A stretch of 15,032 bases of DNA from UMGS1484 sp045593325 (GTDB lineage: Bacteria > Bacillota > Clostridia > Oscillospirales > Acutalibacteraceae), in the NCBI GenBank assembly GCA_045593325.1, contig JAZNWL010000081.1:1-15032 (forward strand), in the 5' to 3' direction. The notes under the pieces were generated by a model. It saw only the letters and a program-made list of their open reading frames with translations. It was not told the origin of the DNA and made no database searches. Both the position numbers and the translations under genes were made by a program. Each line of letters begins with the position of its first letter. Position 1 is the first letter of the stretch. Shown one piece after another: positions 5,174 through 12,294 of this stretch.

Positions 5174-6898
5174 GTGAAAACCAGAAACAAAGATAAAAAT
5201 AAAAAACAAAGTTTCATTGAAGGTGCCGCGGTACTGGTATTGGCAACTGCCATTGTAAAGGTGCTGGGCGCTGTTTTTAAAATCCCCTTGGGCAACCTGA
5301 TTGGGGAATTGGGTATGGGATATTTCCAAACTGCCTACGACTTGTATTTGCCCATCTATTCCATTGCCCTGGCAGGCATGCCCATTGCGGTTTGCCGTAT
5401 GGTGGCATCTTATATGGCAAAAGAACAATACCATGATGCTCGCGCTGTTCTTAAAATTGCCAAACGGGTCTTTTGGGCCATTGGGGTAGGGGGAACTCTG
5501 CTGTTATTGATGGCGGCATATCCATATCTTTTATTCATCGGTGGTAACCAAGGTGCTCTGGCAGGTATTCTGGTCATTGCGCCTTGTATTTTGTTCTGCT
5601 GTATTATGTCAACCTACCGTGGGTATTACGAAGGCCTTTGTAATATGACTCCCACCGCTGTTTCCCAGGTGATTGAAGCCATCGGTAAGGTGGTTATCGG
5701 TTTGGGATTGGCATTTTTGGTGGCATATCTGGGGTACGGTCCTGCTTATCAATCTGCCGCCGCTATTTTCGGTATTATGCTGGGAACCGCTTTTGGGGCT
5801 TTGTATTTGCGCCTGCGACTGCATTTCTCCGGGGATGGTATTACCCCGGAAATGTTGGTGAAATGCCATGGTCAGTCAGATAGTAATAAGCAAATTTTTA
5901 AAGCTTTGATTACCATTGCTGTTCCGGTGATCATCGGTTCTTTGGCATCTCAGATTGCGGGGTTGATCGACGTTACCACCGTACAACGGCGGCTGACCGA
6001 TGCGGTACAAGCCAATCCTGCCTTCTTTGAAGGAAATTTTCCTGAAATGTGGAGTGCCTTACTCAGCGATCCTGAAATTACAAGTTACGATCAGTTGTTG
6101 CAAGCCATTCCCACTTATCTTTACGGTTGTTATAAAGGATTTGCCTTTTCCATTTACAGTTTACTTCCCACCATCACTTCGGTGATAGGCGTCAGTGCGC
6201 TTCCGGCGGTAACCACCGCTTTTTCCGCAGGGAACAAATCCGAAACCAAAACCACCATGGAATCGGTGGTTCGGGTTACCTCCCTTCTTTGTGTGCCTGC
6301 AGGGTTCGGCATCGCCGCTGTCAGTGAAGGGATATTAAAACTGTTATATCCTGCCAAACCCATTGGGGCGGCCATATCTGCCGCACCTTTGACCGTTCTT
6401 GGGGTAGCGGTTATTTTTGGTGGTCTTTCCATGCCCCTGACTAACCTTCTTCAGGCCATCGGGAAAGAACGGATTCCCGTTATCAATATGTTGATTGGTG
6501 CAATCCTGAAAATCGGTCTCAACTTCTGGCTGGTGGGGCAAGAACAGGTGAATATTGTAGGTGCCGCCATCAGTACACTGGCTTGCTACCTGTTTATTGT
6601 GGTTTCCGACTGCTATTTCCTGGTGAAATATTCAGGGGTCAGAATCAACTTTTATACCTCTTTCTTCAAGCCTTTATTTGCCGGTGCTTTGTGCGGATTG
6701 GCAGCCTGGGCGTCTTACGGCCTGCTGTTGCGGGTGGTGTCCAACACTTTCGCCACCATCGGTTCCATTGGAATTGCCGCCCTTGTGTACCTGTTTGCCG
6801 TACTTTTACTGCGAATTATTACAAAAAATGACCTTTTAATGGTTCCAAAAGGAGAAAAAATCGCAAAAGTACTTGAAAAACTTGGATGGATAGGGTAA
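5174..6898 (+). CDS. YabM/SpoVB-like MATE-family lipid-linked oligosaccharide flippase
   Basis: The protein is a roughly 574-residue polytopic membrane protein with about 14 hydrophobic segments. It starts with a positively charged tail, then EGAAVLVLATAIVKVLGAVF and GYFQTAYDLYLPIYSIALAG. These are characteristic of the MOP/MATE polysaccharide-transporter family that includes SpoVB, YtgP/MurJ-type lipid II flippases and YabM. It probably moves an undecaprenyl-linked precursor across the membrane for cell wall or spore cortex synthesis. I chose the GTG at 5174 because TAGGA lies 9 nt upstream; the in-frame ATG at 5156 has no ribosome binding site. mazG, hup and rqcP follow in the same direction, matching the yabM-yabN-yabO order of Bacillus. 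Whether it is the main MurJ or a paralog cannot be decided from this window. Confidence 0.88.
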   Translation: MKTRNKDKNKKQSFIEGAAVLVLATAIVKVLGAVFKIPLGNLIGELGMGYFQTAYDLYLPIYSIALAGMPIAVCRMVASYMAKEQYHDARAVLKIAKRVFWAIGVGGTLLLLMAAYPYLLFIGGNQGALAGILVIAPCILFCCIMSTYRGYYEGLCNMTPTAVSQVIEAIGKVVIGLGLAFLVAYLGYGPAYQSAAAIFGIMLGTAFGALYLRLRLHFSGDGITPEMLVKCHGQSDSNKQIFKALITIAVPVIIGSLASQIAGLIDVTTVQRRLTDAVQANPAFFEGNFPEMWSALLSDPEITSYDQLLQAIPTYLYGCYKGFAFSIYSLLPTITSVIGVSALPAVTTAFSAGNKSETKTTMESVVRVTSLLCVPAGFGIAAVSEGILKLLYPAKPIGAAISAAPLTVLGVAVIFGGLSMPLTNLLQAIGKERIPVINMLIGAILKIGLNFWLVGQEQVNIVGAAISTLACYLFIVVSDCYFLVKYSGVRINFYTSFFKPLFAGALCGLAAWASYGLLLRVVSNTFATIGSIGIAALVYLFAVLLLRIITKNDLLMVPKGEKIAKVLEKLGWIG

Positions 6899-6965
6899 AA
6901 TAGGTTTGTTCGACTGACTTTCTGTTTGGAAAAAACAGGAAGCCCTGGAAAACAGGAGATGTGTT

Positions 6966-7760
6966 ATGAGTATTGACTTCCAAAGAAAAGAACAGTATCA
7001 AATGGAAGATCTGGTGGAAATCGTTCACCTGTTGCGGCAACCTGACGGTTGCCCTTGGGACAGGGAACAAACCCACCGTTCCATTCGCAGTAACCTGTTG
7101 GAAGAATCCTATGAAGTGATTGATGCCATCGACCGCAACGACACCGAAAACCTTCGGGAAGAATTGGGGGACTTGCTTTTACAAGTGGTGATGCACGCCC
7201 AGATGGAACGGGAAGAAGAGCATTTCGATCTGTCCCACGTGATTCATGATGTGTGTTACAAATTGGTGGAACGTCACCCCCACGTTTTTGGCAGTGTGGT
7301 TGCCGAAAACGGGGAACAAGCCCTGGACAGTTGGGAAGCGGTGAAACGCCAAACCAAGAGCCAGGAAACCGTAACCCAGACTTTGGAAAGTGTTCCCAAA
7401 GCATTCCCGGGGCTCATGCGTGCCCAAAAGGTGCAAAAGCGAGCCGCCAAAGCAGGGTTCGACTGGTCTGAAATGTCAGGCGCCTTGGAAAAGGTGAAGG
7501 AAGAGGCAGACGAACTTCTTTGGGCAACCGAAAAAACCGCCATGGAAGAATTGGGAGATCTTTTGTTCTCGGTGGTGAACGTATCCCGCTTTTTGGGGAT
7601 CGACAGTGAAATGGCTCTGCAAAACGCCACTGACAAATTCATTTCCCGTTTTGCCGGGGTGGAAGAATTGGCGCTGGAGCGGGGCATTGACATGAAAACC
7701 GCATCCTTGGAGGAACTTGACAAACTCTGGGATGAAGTAAAAGAACGGAATTCTCGGTAA
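6966..7760 (+). CDS. mazG: Nucleoside triphosphate pyrophosphohydrolase MazG
   Basis: MazG hydrolyses nucleoside triphosphates to monophosphates plus pyrophosphate and is thought to clear aberrant nucleotides. The 264-residue protein has two MazG-type helical modules. The first contains the metal-binding E46-E47-x-x-E50 in NLLEESYEVIDA and E66-x-x-D69 in LREELGDLLLQV. The second (about 160-235) has VKEEADELL and MEELGDLLFSVVNVSRFLG. The start CPWDREQTHRS is also typical. The length matches stand-alone MazG of Escherichia coli; Bacillus YabN instead carries an additional N-terminal tetrapyrrole methylase-like domain, absent here. An AGGAGA site lies 7 nt before the ATG. It sits between the flippase gene and hup in a likely operon. 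Confidence 0.95.
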   Translation: MSIDFQRKEQYQMEDLVEIVHLLRQPDGCPWDREQTHRSIRSNLLEESYEVIDAIDRNDTENLREELGDLLLQVVMHAQMEREEEHFDLSHVIHDVCYKLVERHPHVFGSVVAENGEQALDSWEAVKRQTKSQETVTQTLESVPKAFPGLMRAQKVQKRAAKAGFDWSEMSGALEKVKEEADELLWATEKTAMEELGDLLFSVVNVSRFLGIDSEMALQNATDKFISRFAGVEELALERGIDMKTASLEELDKLWDEVKERNSR

Positions 7761-7815
7761 ACCATACCGTTGAAATCATAGAGAAATCAATAATATTTTT
7801 TTGGAGGAATTTAAA

Positions 7816-8091
7816 ATGAACAAATCTGAACTCATTGCTGCTGTTGCAGAAAAAGCTAACATCACTAAAAAAGACGCTGACAAAGTTGTTGCTGCTGTAT
7901 TTGAATCCATCACCGGTGCTTTGGCTAACGGCGAAAAAGTTGCCATCAACGGCTTTGGTAACTTCGAAGTTAAAACCCGCGCTGCCCGTCAAGGCCGCAA
8001 CCCCAAAACCGGCGAAGCCATCACCATCGCTGCTTCCAAATTGCCTTCCTTCAAAGCTGTAAAAGCTTTGAAAGATGCTGTTGCAAAATAA
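7816..8091 (+). CDS. hup: HU family nucleoid protein
   Basis: HU is a small dimeric histone-like protein that bends and compacts DNA. The 91-residue sequence has the helical N-terminal half (MNKSELIAAVAEKANITKKD) and the family signature GFGNFEVKTRAARQGRNPKTG at about 46-66, with the proline at the tip of the DNA-intercalating arm. I took the ATG at 7816 as the start because GGAGG lies 8 nt upstream; a TTG at 7801 in the same frame would place that site inside the gene. Codon use is biased to abundant codons, as expected of a highly expressed protein. A possible own promoter (TTGAAA near 7770 and TAATAT near 7791) has a poor 15-nt spacer. A strong terminator follows, so hup can be expressed separately from rqcP. 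Confidence 0.97.
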   Translation: MNKSELIAAVAEKANITKKDADKVVAAVFESITGALANGEKVAINGFGNFEVKTRAARQGRNPKTGEAITIAASKLPSFKAVKALKDAVAK

Positions 8092-8106
8092 GTTTTGTAA
8101 AGCTAA

Positions 8107-8136
8107 AAAACGGCAACCGCGTGTTGCCGTTTTTCT
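8107..8136 (+). terminator. Intrinsic terminator after hup
   Basis: AAAACGGCAAC (8107-8117) pairs perfectly with GTTGCCGTTTT (8123-8133) around the loop CGCGT, followed by a T-rich run. The downstream rqcP start is only 22 nt further on, so this hairpin probably attenuates read-through from the highly expressed hup gene. Confidence 0.9.
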
Positions 8137-8155
8137 TTTCAAAAGGAGTATCCCT

Positions 8156-8398
8156 ATGCGCTTGGATAAATATTTAAAAGTATCCCGTATTATCAAACGG
8201 CGTACCGTTGCCAACGAAGCCTGCGATGCAGGCAGGGTAGAGGTCAACGGCAAAGTTGCCCGTGCTTCTTACGACGTTAAGGTGGGTGATGTGCTTACCA
8301 TCTCCTTGGGTCAACGCCCCATTACCTGCAAGGTGCTTGCAGTAAATGAACACGCTTTAAAAGAAGACGCTAAACTGATGTATGAGATTGTAGAATAA
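8156..8398 (+). CDS. rqcP: RqcP (YabO) S4-domain ribosome quality-control factor
   Basis: The 80-residue protein is almost entirely one S4 RNA-binding domain: MRLDKYLKVSRIIKRRTVAN, then GRVEVNGKVARASYDVKVGD. It closely follows Bacillus YabO/RqcP, which binds the peptidyl-tRNA-bearing 50S subunit with RqcH and supports addition of C-terminal alanine tails to stalled nascent chains. I chose the ATG at 8156 because AAGGAG lies about 8 nt upstream; a longer reading frame starts inside hup and is not supported. The order mazG-hup-rqcP is conserved in clostridia. In Bacillus the next genes are yabP, yabQ and divIC; here none follows, and a terminator and a convergent operon come next. Confidence 0.93.
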   Translation: MRLDKYLKVSRIIKRRTVANEACDAGRVEVNGKVARASYDVKVGDVLTISLGQRPITCKVLAVNEHALKEDAKLMYEIVE

Positions 8399-8399
8399 T

Positions 8400-8437
8400 A
8401 AAAGCCAACCGAGAACCTTATTCTTGGTTGGCTTTTT
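8400..8437. terminator. Bidirectional terminator between rqcP and the ProXp-like gene
   Basis: AAAGCCAACC (8401-8410) pairs with GGTTGGCTTT (8426-8435). An inner AGAA/TTCT extension is present, with T-rich sequence on both sides for the two convergent transcripts. Confidence 0.88.
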
Positions 8438-8438
8438 C

Positions 8439-8993
8439 TTATTCTTCCGTATAATTGGGCAGTTCCACCAGCCGTGGCTTATGCTTTAAAGCGGGGATAA
8501 GTTTTTCGGTCAGATCCTTAACCGAGAACCGCAAACTGCTGGTGTTGATACAAGGGTGACATCCGAAAAATTCATGGGTAAGAACATCCTTGTCAACGAG
8601 CAACTGCACCTTATTTTCGGTGTCAAACATCAGCCCCATCACACTCACCGAACCGGGGGAAATGTGAAGCAGTTCCTGCATTTTCTCGGCTGATGCAAAG
8701 GAAAGGCGGGACGACCCGATTTGCGCAGAAAGGTCTTTGGTTTTAAAGGGCTTGTCCCCGGGCATCATCAGCAAATAAAAATCGGTTTGTTGGCGGTTGC
8801 AAAGAAACAGGTTTTTGCAGATCACTGCTTGTAAACTCTCGTCAATTTCCTTGCAAATTTCCATGGTCATGGCAGGTTCGTGATCCAGCCGCCCGTAGGC
8901 AATGCCCAGGGAATCCAGCAGATCGTAGGTTTTTTGTTCTTCTTGAATCCGCCCGGTGCTGTCGGCAGGGCGGCCTGTTTGTAATTCCATCAT
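8439..8993 (-). CDS. YbaK/ProX-family aminoacyl-tRNA deacylase (ProXp-ala-like)
   Basis: The 184-residue protein matches free-standing relatives of the prolyl-tRNA synthetase editing domain, which hydrolyse mischarged tRNA such as Ala-tRNA-Pro. Visible family features are an N-terminal TYDLLDSLGIAYGRLDHEP, the conserved catalytic-site lysine in CKNLFLCN (K60), a LLMMPGDKPFKTKDLS strand-helix, and SPGSVSVMGL at 112-121. The C-terminal GCHPCINTSSLRF (144-156) is equivalent to the HP.NT pattern. The ATG at 8993 has AAGG about 9 nt upstream, inside the 10-nt gap after the dehydrogenase stop codon. It is therefore the last gene of the minus-strand sfsA operon. The substrate preference (Ala, Cys or Ser on tRNA) cannot be decided from sequence alone. 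Confidence 0.9.
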   Translation of the reverse strand: MMELQTGRPADSTGRIQEEQKTYDLLDSLGIAYGRLDHEPAMTMEICKEIDESLQAVICKNLFLCNRQQTDFYLLMMPGDKPFKTKDLSAQIGSSRLSFASAEKMQELLHISPGSVSVMGLMFDTENKVQLLVDKDVLTHEFFGCHPCINTSSLRFSVKDLTEKLIPALKHKPRLVELPNYTEE

Positions 8994-9003
8994 ACCTGTT
9001 ACC

Positions 9004-9999
9004 TTATGCCATGTTTTTCAGCATTTCGGCGGTGATTTCGTAAAGCAGGGGTTGTCCGCTCACAAACCGTTCACATTCCGCCAGACAGTAGTCGGCCATG
9101 CGAATCACTTCGTTGCCAATGGAACCTGCAATATGACTGCTTAAAAATACGTTATCCATTTGAAAGAGAGGGCTGTCTTCCATAGGCGGTTCAGGCCAGG
9201 TAACGTCCAGCAGGGCGGTAAGGGAAGGGCGACGCTGTAACACTTCGATCATTTCATCTTCCTTCACCGTTTGTCCACGGCCTGTGTTAATGAATACCCC
9301 GCCGTCCCGCATGGCTTCAAAACATGCCCCGGTAATATTGCCCACCGTGGCGGCAATGTTGGGCATGTGGTTGGAAACCACGTCTGCCTTTTGGAAGGCT
9401 TCCAGCAGTTCCACCTTGCGACATCCCATCTGGGCGGCTTGGGCCTGGGAAACAAAGGGGTCGTAAATTAAAATATCCAGTTGATATTCCTTTAAACGGC
9501 GAATCACCTCTTTCCCGATCATCCCGCAACCTAAAATTGCCACTATTTGGGCAAAGTTGCCGTGATGAACGGTGCGGTTCCAGCTGACGTATCCTGCCAG
9601 AGATTTGGAGTGTTGCAGATTGGTGAAATACCCTTTCATGGCAAGAACGATTTGTGCCACCGTAAATTCCGCAACAGGAATGGCGTTGGCACCCCAGGCG
9701 GACATCACCCGAATGCCCCGTTCCAAAAAGCAGGGAGCAAACCCTGCCACCGAACCGGCGCCGTAGAAAATGAATTTCAGATTGGGAAGCATGTCCAGCT
9801 GTTCGGGGGTAAGTTTAAACATCCCCCAGGTGGAAAAAATCACTTCCAGGTCGGAAAGGTGAGGTAAATGTTCCTGAATGTTTTTTGGAGTCACGATTTC
9901 GGGATATAGATCGTAGGTTTGGGCGATTTTTTCTTTTCTGCCCATGCCGAAAACAAAATCCACCGTGTTGGGATTGTTATTAAAAAACGCAACCTTCAT
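9004..9999 (-). CDS. D-isomer specific 2-hydroxyacid dehydrogenase (NAD-dependent)
   Basis: The enzyme family interconverts 2-oxoacids and D-2-hydroxyacids with NAD(P)H. The 331-residue protein has a catalytic lobe split around a Rossmann domain with G157-C-G159-M-I-G162, followed by D180 at the end of the next strand (IYDP), which favours NAD over NADP. The catalytic triad is visible: R241 in NTGRGQ, E270 in WPEPP and H289 in SSHIAGS. The start is the ATG at 9999, with GGAG 8 nt upstream; a TTG two codons earlier overlaps the spacer. It lies 16 nt downstream of sfsA and 10 nt upstream of the deacylase gene. The substrate is not identifiable: relatives act on lactate, glycerate, phosphoglycerate or sugar acids. 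Confidence 0.93.
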   Translation of the reverse strand: MKVAFFNNNPNTVDFVFGMGRKEKIAQTYDLYPEIVTPKNIQEHLPHLSDLEVIFSTWGMFKLTPEQLDMLPNLKFIFYGAGSVAGFAPCFLERGIRVMSAWGANAIPVAEFTVAQIVLAMKGYFTNLQHSKSLAGYVSWNRTVHHGNFAQIVAILGCGMIGKEVIRRLKEYQLDILIYDPFVSQAQAAQMGCRKVELLEAFQKADVVSNHMPNIAATVGNITGACFEAMRDGGVFINTGRGQTVKEDEMIEVLQRRPSLTALLDVTWPEPPMEDSPLFQMDNVFLSSHIAGSIGNEVIRMADYCLAECERFVSGQPLLYEITAEMLKNMA

Positions 10000-10015
10000 A
10001 TTCAACTCTCCATTC

Positions 10016-10690
10016 TTACAGTTTTAAGTTCACAGGGTTACGAAGCACCATGCTGTCCGGTGTAACGTCACAGTCCATGGCAATCACCCGTACTCCCGCC
10101 TCCACAGCCTGTTGTAGCGCCTTGGCAAAGGCAGGGTCGGTGTCGATGTTGGGGGAAAAGTGGGTAACCCCTTGCATTTGTATCACGAATATCACGTAAC
10201 AGGTGTACCCCAGGGCAGTGGCTTTGGCAAGTTCTTCCAAATGCCGTGTTCCCCGGGTGGTGGGCGCGTCAGGGAACAGGGCAACTCCCTCCCGTTTCAG
10301 GGTGACCCCTTTCACTTCCATCAGATATTCCTGTTCTCCCGCCTTGGCATAAAAATCCATTCGGGAAGCCCCGAATTTGTGCTCGGCGTGAATCACAGCA
10401 CCTTTTGGCAAAAGAGAGGGTAACCACTCTGCTACCGCCTTGTTGGGAGCTTGACTGTCAATGTTAATGATCTCGCCTTTGTGTTCCACCGCCACCAGGT
10501 CGTAAGGGGTCTTGCGAGCGGGGTTTTCTCCGGGGGTTAAAAACACCCTGCACCCCGGCAATAACAATTCCTTGCATCGCCCGGTGTTTTTTACGTGACA
10601 AACTGTTTTTTTCCCTTCCACCAAACAGTTGGCAATGAACCGATTGGGGCGGTCAAGAAAAACAGCGGGGATTATTGTTTGGTAATGCAA
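10016..10690 (-). CDS. sfsA: SfsA family DNA/RNA nuclease-like protein
   Basis: SfsA was first described as affecting sugar fermentation in Escherichia coli and has a PD-(D/E)xK nuclease-like core. The protein has an N-terminal OB-like part (RPNRFIANCLVEG and CHVKNTGRCKELLLPG). The core contains SRMDFYAK (D112) and YLMEVKGVTL (E125 and K127). Near the end is FPDAPTTRGTRHLEELAKAT. I chose the TTG at 10690. AAAGGTGGTGAT, almost a full anti-16S match, lies 8 nt upstream, and the resulting 224 residues place RPNRF as in known SfsA proteins. ATGs at 10696 and 10714 are alternatives, but the latter falls within the predicted -10 box. It heads a minus-strand operon with the dehydrogenase and the deacylase. 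Confidence 0.92.
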   Translation of the reverse strand: MHYQTIIPAVFLDRPNRFIANCLVEGKKTVCHVKNTGRCKELLLPGCRVFLTPGENPARKTPYDLVAVEHKGEIINIDSQAPNKAVAEWLPSLLPKGAVIHAEHKFGASRMDFYAKAGEQEYLMEVKGVTLKREGVALFPDAPTTRGTRHLEELAKATALGYTCYVIFVIQMQGVTHFSPNIDTDPAFAKALQQAVEAGVRVIAMDCDVTPDSMVLRNPVNLKL

Positions 10691-10712
10691 AACCATCACC
10701 ACCTTTGTTTTC

Positions 10713-10741
10713 ATTCTACCATTTCCCCTTTGGAAATGCAA
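10713..10741 (-). promoter_or_regulatory. sfsA operon promoter with palindrome in the spacer
   Basis: On the minus strand TTGCAT (10736-10741), a 17-nt spacer, and an extended -10 TGG-TAGAAT (10713-10718) lead into sfsA. The spacer contains a perfect 7-5-7 inverted repeat, CATTTCC (10720-10726) and GGAAATG (10732-10738), a possible operator. Confidence 0.55.
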
Positions 10742-10785
10742 GGTAAATTTCAGGTTGAAAAGGGTAATTTCAGGTTGAAAAAGGG
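10742..10785. repeat. Direct repeat in the sfsA/EamA divergent promoter region
   Basis: Two tandem copies of about 21 bp, GGTAAATTTCAGGTTGAAAA (from 10742) and GGTAATTTCAGGTTGAAAAA (from 10763), differ by one A. The second copy contains the -35 box of the EamA promoter and the first carries an identical TTGAAA. The repeat may be a tandem binding site or a simple duplication. Confidence 0.75.
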
Positions 10786-10803
10786 CAGGGGATATAGTAT
10801 AAT
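10775..10803 (+). promoter_or_regulatory. Promoter of the EamA transporter/lipoprotein operon
   Basis: TTGAAA (10775-10780), a 17-nt spacer and a perfect TATAAT (10798-10803) form a strong sigma-A promoter. The expected transcription start near 10810 rules out the ATG at 10806 as a translation start. Confidence 0.85.
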
Positions 10804-10829
10804 AAATGGGTATATTGAAAGGAAATGGA

Positions 10830-11783
10830 TTGTTACCCATGAGTTTACGTTGGAAACGAATTTTATGCAGTGCCGCCCTGGTTTTGGCGGCTTTTTTCTG
10901 GGGCACTACCTTCGTTGCTCAAAAGAGTGCCGTAACCGATTCTTTAGGGCCCTTCACCTTCAACGGTATTCGTTGTATGATTGGTAGCGTTGCCCTGCTT
11001 CCCTTAACCTTGATCTGGGGGAAACCTCCGAAATTTCAGCATCTACCTACCCCTTCTTTTATGAAACAGTTTGGCTACGGTGCTCTTTGCGGGTGTATTC
11101 TTTTTGTGTCCACCAATCTGCAACAGTGGGGCCTTGCCGATACCACCCCCGGCAAATCGGGATTTGTTACCGCCTTGTACGTGGTGTTGGTTCCCATTTT
11201 CGGGTTGTTGCTCTTCCGCAAAAAGGTGAGTTGGAATATCTGGCCGGCGGTCATCCTGGCGGCGGTGGGGCTGTACTTGTTGTGTGTCAAGGAAGGGTTT
11301 TCGGTGCAAATGGGGGACGTTATCACCTTCTTCTGCGCCATCGTTTTTGCCTTTCATATCCTGGCGGTGGACAGTGTCTCTGCCAAAATCGCAGGGGTCA
11401 CCCTGTCCTGTATCCAGTTTTTTGTGGCAGGTTCCCTTTCTCTGATTTGTATGTTCCTGTTTGAGGATCCCCAATGGTCTGCCATTCAGTCTGCCGCAGG
11501 GGCGTTGTTGTATGCGGGAATTTTAAGTTGCGGAGTGGCATATACTCTGCAGATCGTAGGGCAAAAACACACCGACCCCACTGTGGCATCTTTGCTCATG
11601 AGTCTGGAATCGGTGTTTGCCGTACTGTCCGACTGGATAGTGTTAAAACAAGATATGGAAATGGGAGAGATCATTGGTTGTGTCATCATGTTTGCCGCCA
11701 TTGTTTTTGCCCAACTTCCCTTGAATAAATGGTTAAGTTCAAGTTCTGTCAAACTAAAAAGAAAGAGTGATTGTCATGTTTAA
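10830..11783 (+). CDS. EamA/DMT superfamily transporter
   Basis: The roughly 317-residue protein has about ten membrane helices in two EamA repeats. The first repeat begins ALVLAAFFWGTTFVAQKSAV with the usual WG-x-x-F motif. The second ends with SCGVAYTLQIVGQKHTDPTVASLL (in two pieces) and SLESVFAVLSDWI, a typical drug/metabolite transporter pattern. Family members usually export amino acids, nucleosides or other small metabolites from the cytoplasm; the substrate here is unknown. I chose the TTG at 10830, which has AAAGGA 6 nt upstream. The ATG at 10839 is an alternative, and the ATG at 10806 precedes the predicted transcription start. The stop codon overlaps the start of the lipoprotein gene by 8 nt, so the two are translationally coupled. 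Confidence 0.9.
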   Translation: MLPMSLRWKRILCSAALVLAAFFWGTTFVAQKSAVTDSLGPFTFNGIRCMIGSVALLPLTLIWGKPPKFQHLPTPSFMKQFGYGALCGCILFVSTNLQQWGLADTTPGKSGFVTALYVVLVPIFGLLLFRKKVSWNIWPAVILAAVGLYLLCVKEGFSVQMGDVITFFCAIVFAFHILAVDSVSAKIAGVTLSCIQFFVAGSLSLICMFLFEDPQWSAIQSAAGALLYAGILSCGVAYTLQIVGQKHTDPTVASLLMSLESVFAVLSDWIVLKQDMEMGEIIGCVIMFAAIVFAQLPLNKWLSSSSVKLKRKSDCHV

Positions 11784-12276
11784 AAAAGTATTGGTCCTTG
11801 CCTTGTGTTTGCTTTGTGTGCTCACCGGTTGCGGTGGCGAAACCGCTACCACCACCTCCACCCCCACCCTGGAAGAATCCTTGCCCGTTGGCGGGGACTT
11901 CAAGATCTGGTTGGATGAAGTCACCTGTAAAGCAGGGGAAACTTGCTCGGTGAATATCCGCATTTCCCAACATTCCAATGTTGCCGCCTCTGACCTGCTC
12001 ATTGAGTTTGACAATACCCTGGTGTCTTACGAAGGCTTTAAAGCAGGCACCGTGTACACCTCCGAAGCCGCCAAACAAAGCGACAGCGTGGTCAAGGTAA
12101 CTTCCATCACCCTGACTCCTCCTGAAGACGAAGCAGTTATGGGTACCCTGGAATTTAAGGTGAAAGAAACCGCCACCGGCACCATTCCCTTGAAACTCAC
12201 TTCCACCACCTGCTCCGACTATGACCTGAACGACCTGGCTCCCGTGTGTTTCAAAGGGTCGATTACCGTAGGTTGA
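11776..12276 (+). CDS. Small lipoprotein with a cohesin-like beta-sandwich domain
   Basis: The 166-residue protein starts with a lipoprotein signal peptide, MFKKVLVLALCLLCVLTGCG, with lipobox L16-T-G-C19. A short Thr/Pro-rich linker follows. Residues about 42-165 look like a cohesin-type domain: GDFKIWLDEVTCKAGETCSV at the start, then ASDLLIEFDNTLVSYEGFKAGT, and GTLEFKVKETATGTIPLKL, which matches the cohesin ending F-K-V-K..A-T-G. In cellulosome scaffolds cohesins bind dockerins, and single-cohesin lipoproteins can anchor dockerin-bearing proteins at the surface. No dockerin gene is in this window. The ATG at 11776 overlaps the transporter stop. The last codon (Gly) and the TGA stop lie inside the left inverted repeat of a miniature element, so the native C-terminus may have been changed by an insertion. 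The lipoprotein call is firm; the cohesin call is moderate. Confidence 0.75.
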   Translation: MFKKVLVLALCLLCVLTGCGGETATTTSTPTLEESLPVGGDFKIWLDEVTCKAGETCSVNIRISQHSNVAASDLLIEFDNTLVSYEGFKAGTVYTSEAAKQSDSVVKVTSITLTPPEDEAVMGTLEFKVKETATGTIPLKLTSTTCSDYDLNDLAPVCFKGSITVG

Positions 12277-12294
12277 CAGGACTGGAACCTGTCA
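12274..12294 (-). repeat. T-arm-like hairpin, left end of element 1
   Basis: A 7-bp stem TGACAGG/CCTGTCA encloses a 7-nt loop that reads TTCCAGT on the minus strand. The copy at the right end of the element reads TTCGAGT. The stem pair A12276-T12292 corresponds to G-C in the other copy, a compensatory change. Confidence 0.7.

Noticed and set aside
6900..6965. Hairpin between the flippase and mazG as a terminator
   Set aside because: CTGTTT/AAACAG is a weak stem without a T-run; it does not look like a terminator.
8075..8155. Longer N-terminal extension of RqcP starting inside hup
   Set aside because: It would cross the hup terminator and lacks a ribosome binding site. The ATG at 8156 has AAGGAG and gives the family-standard 80 residues.
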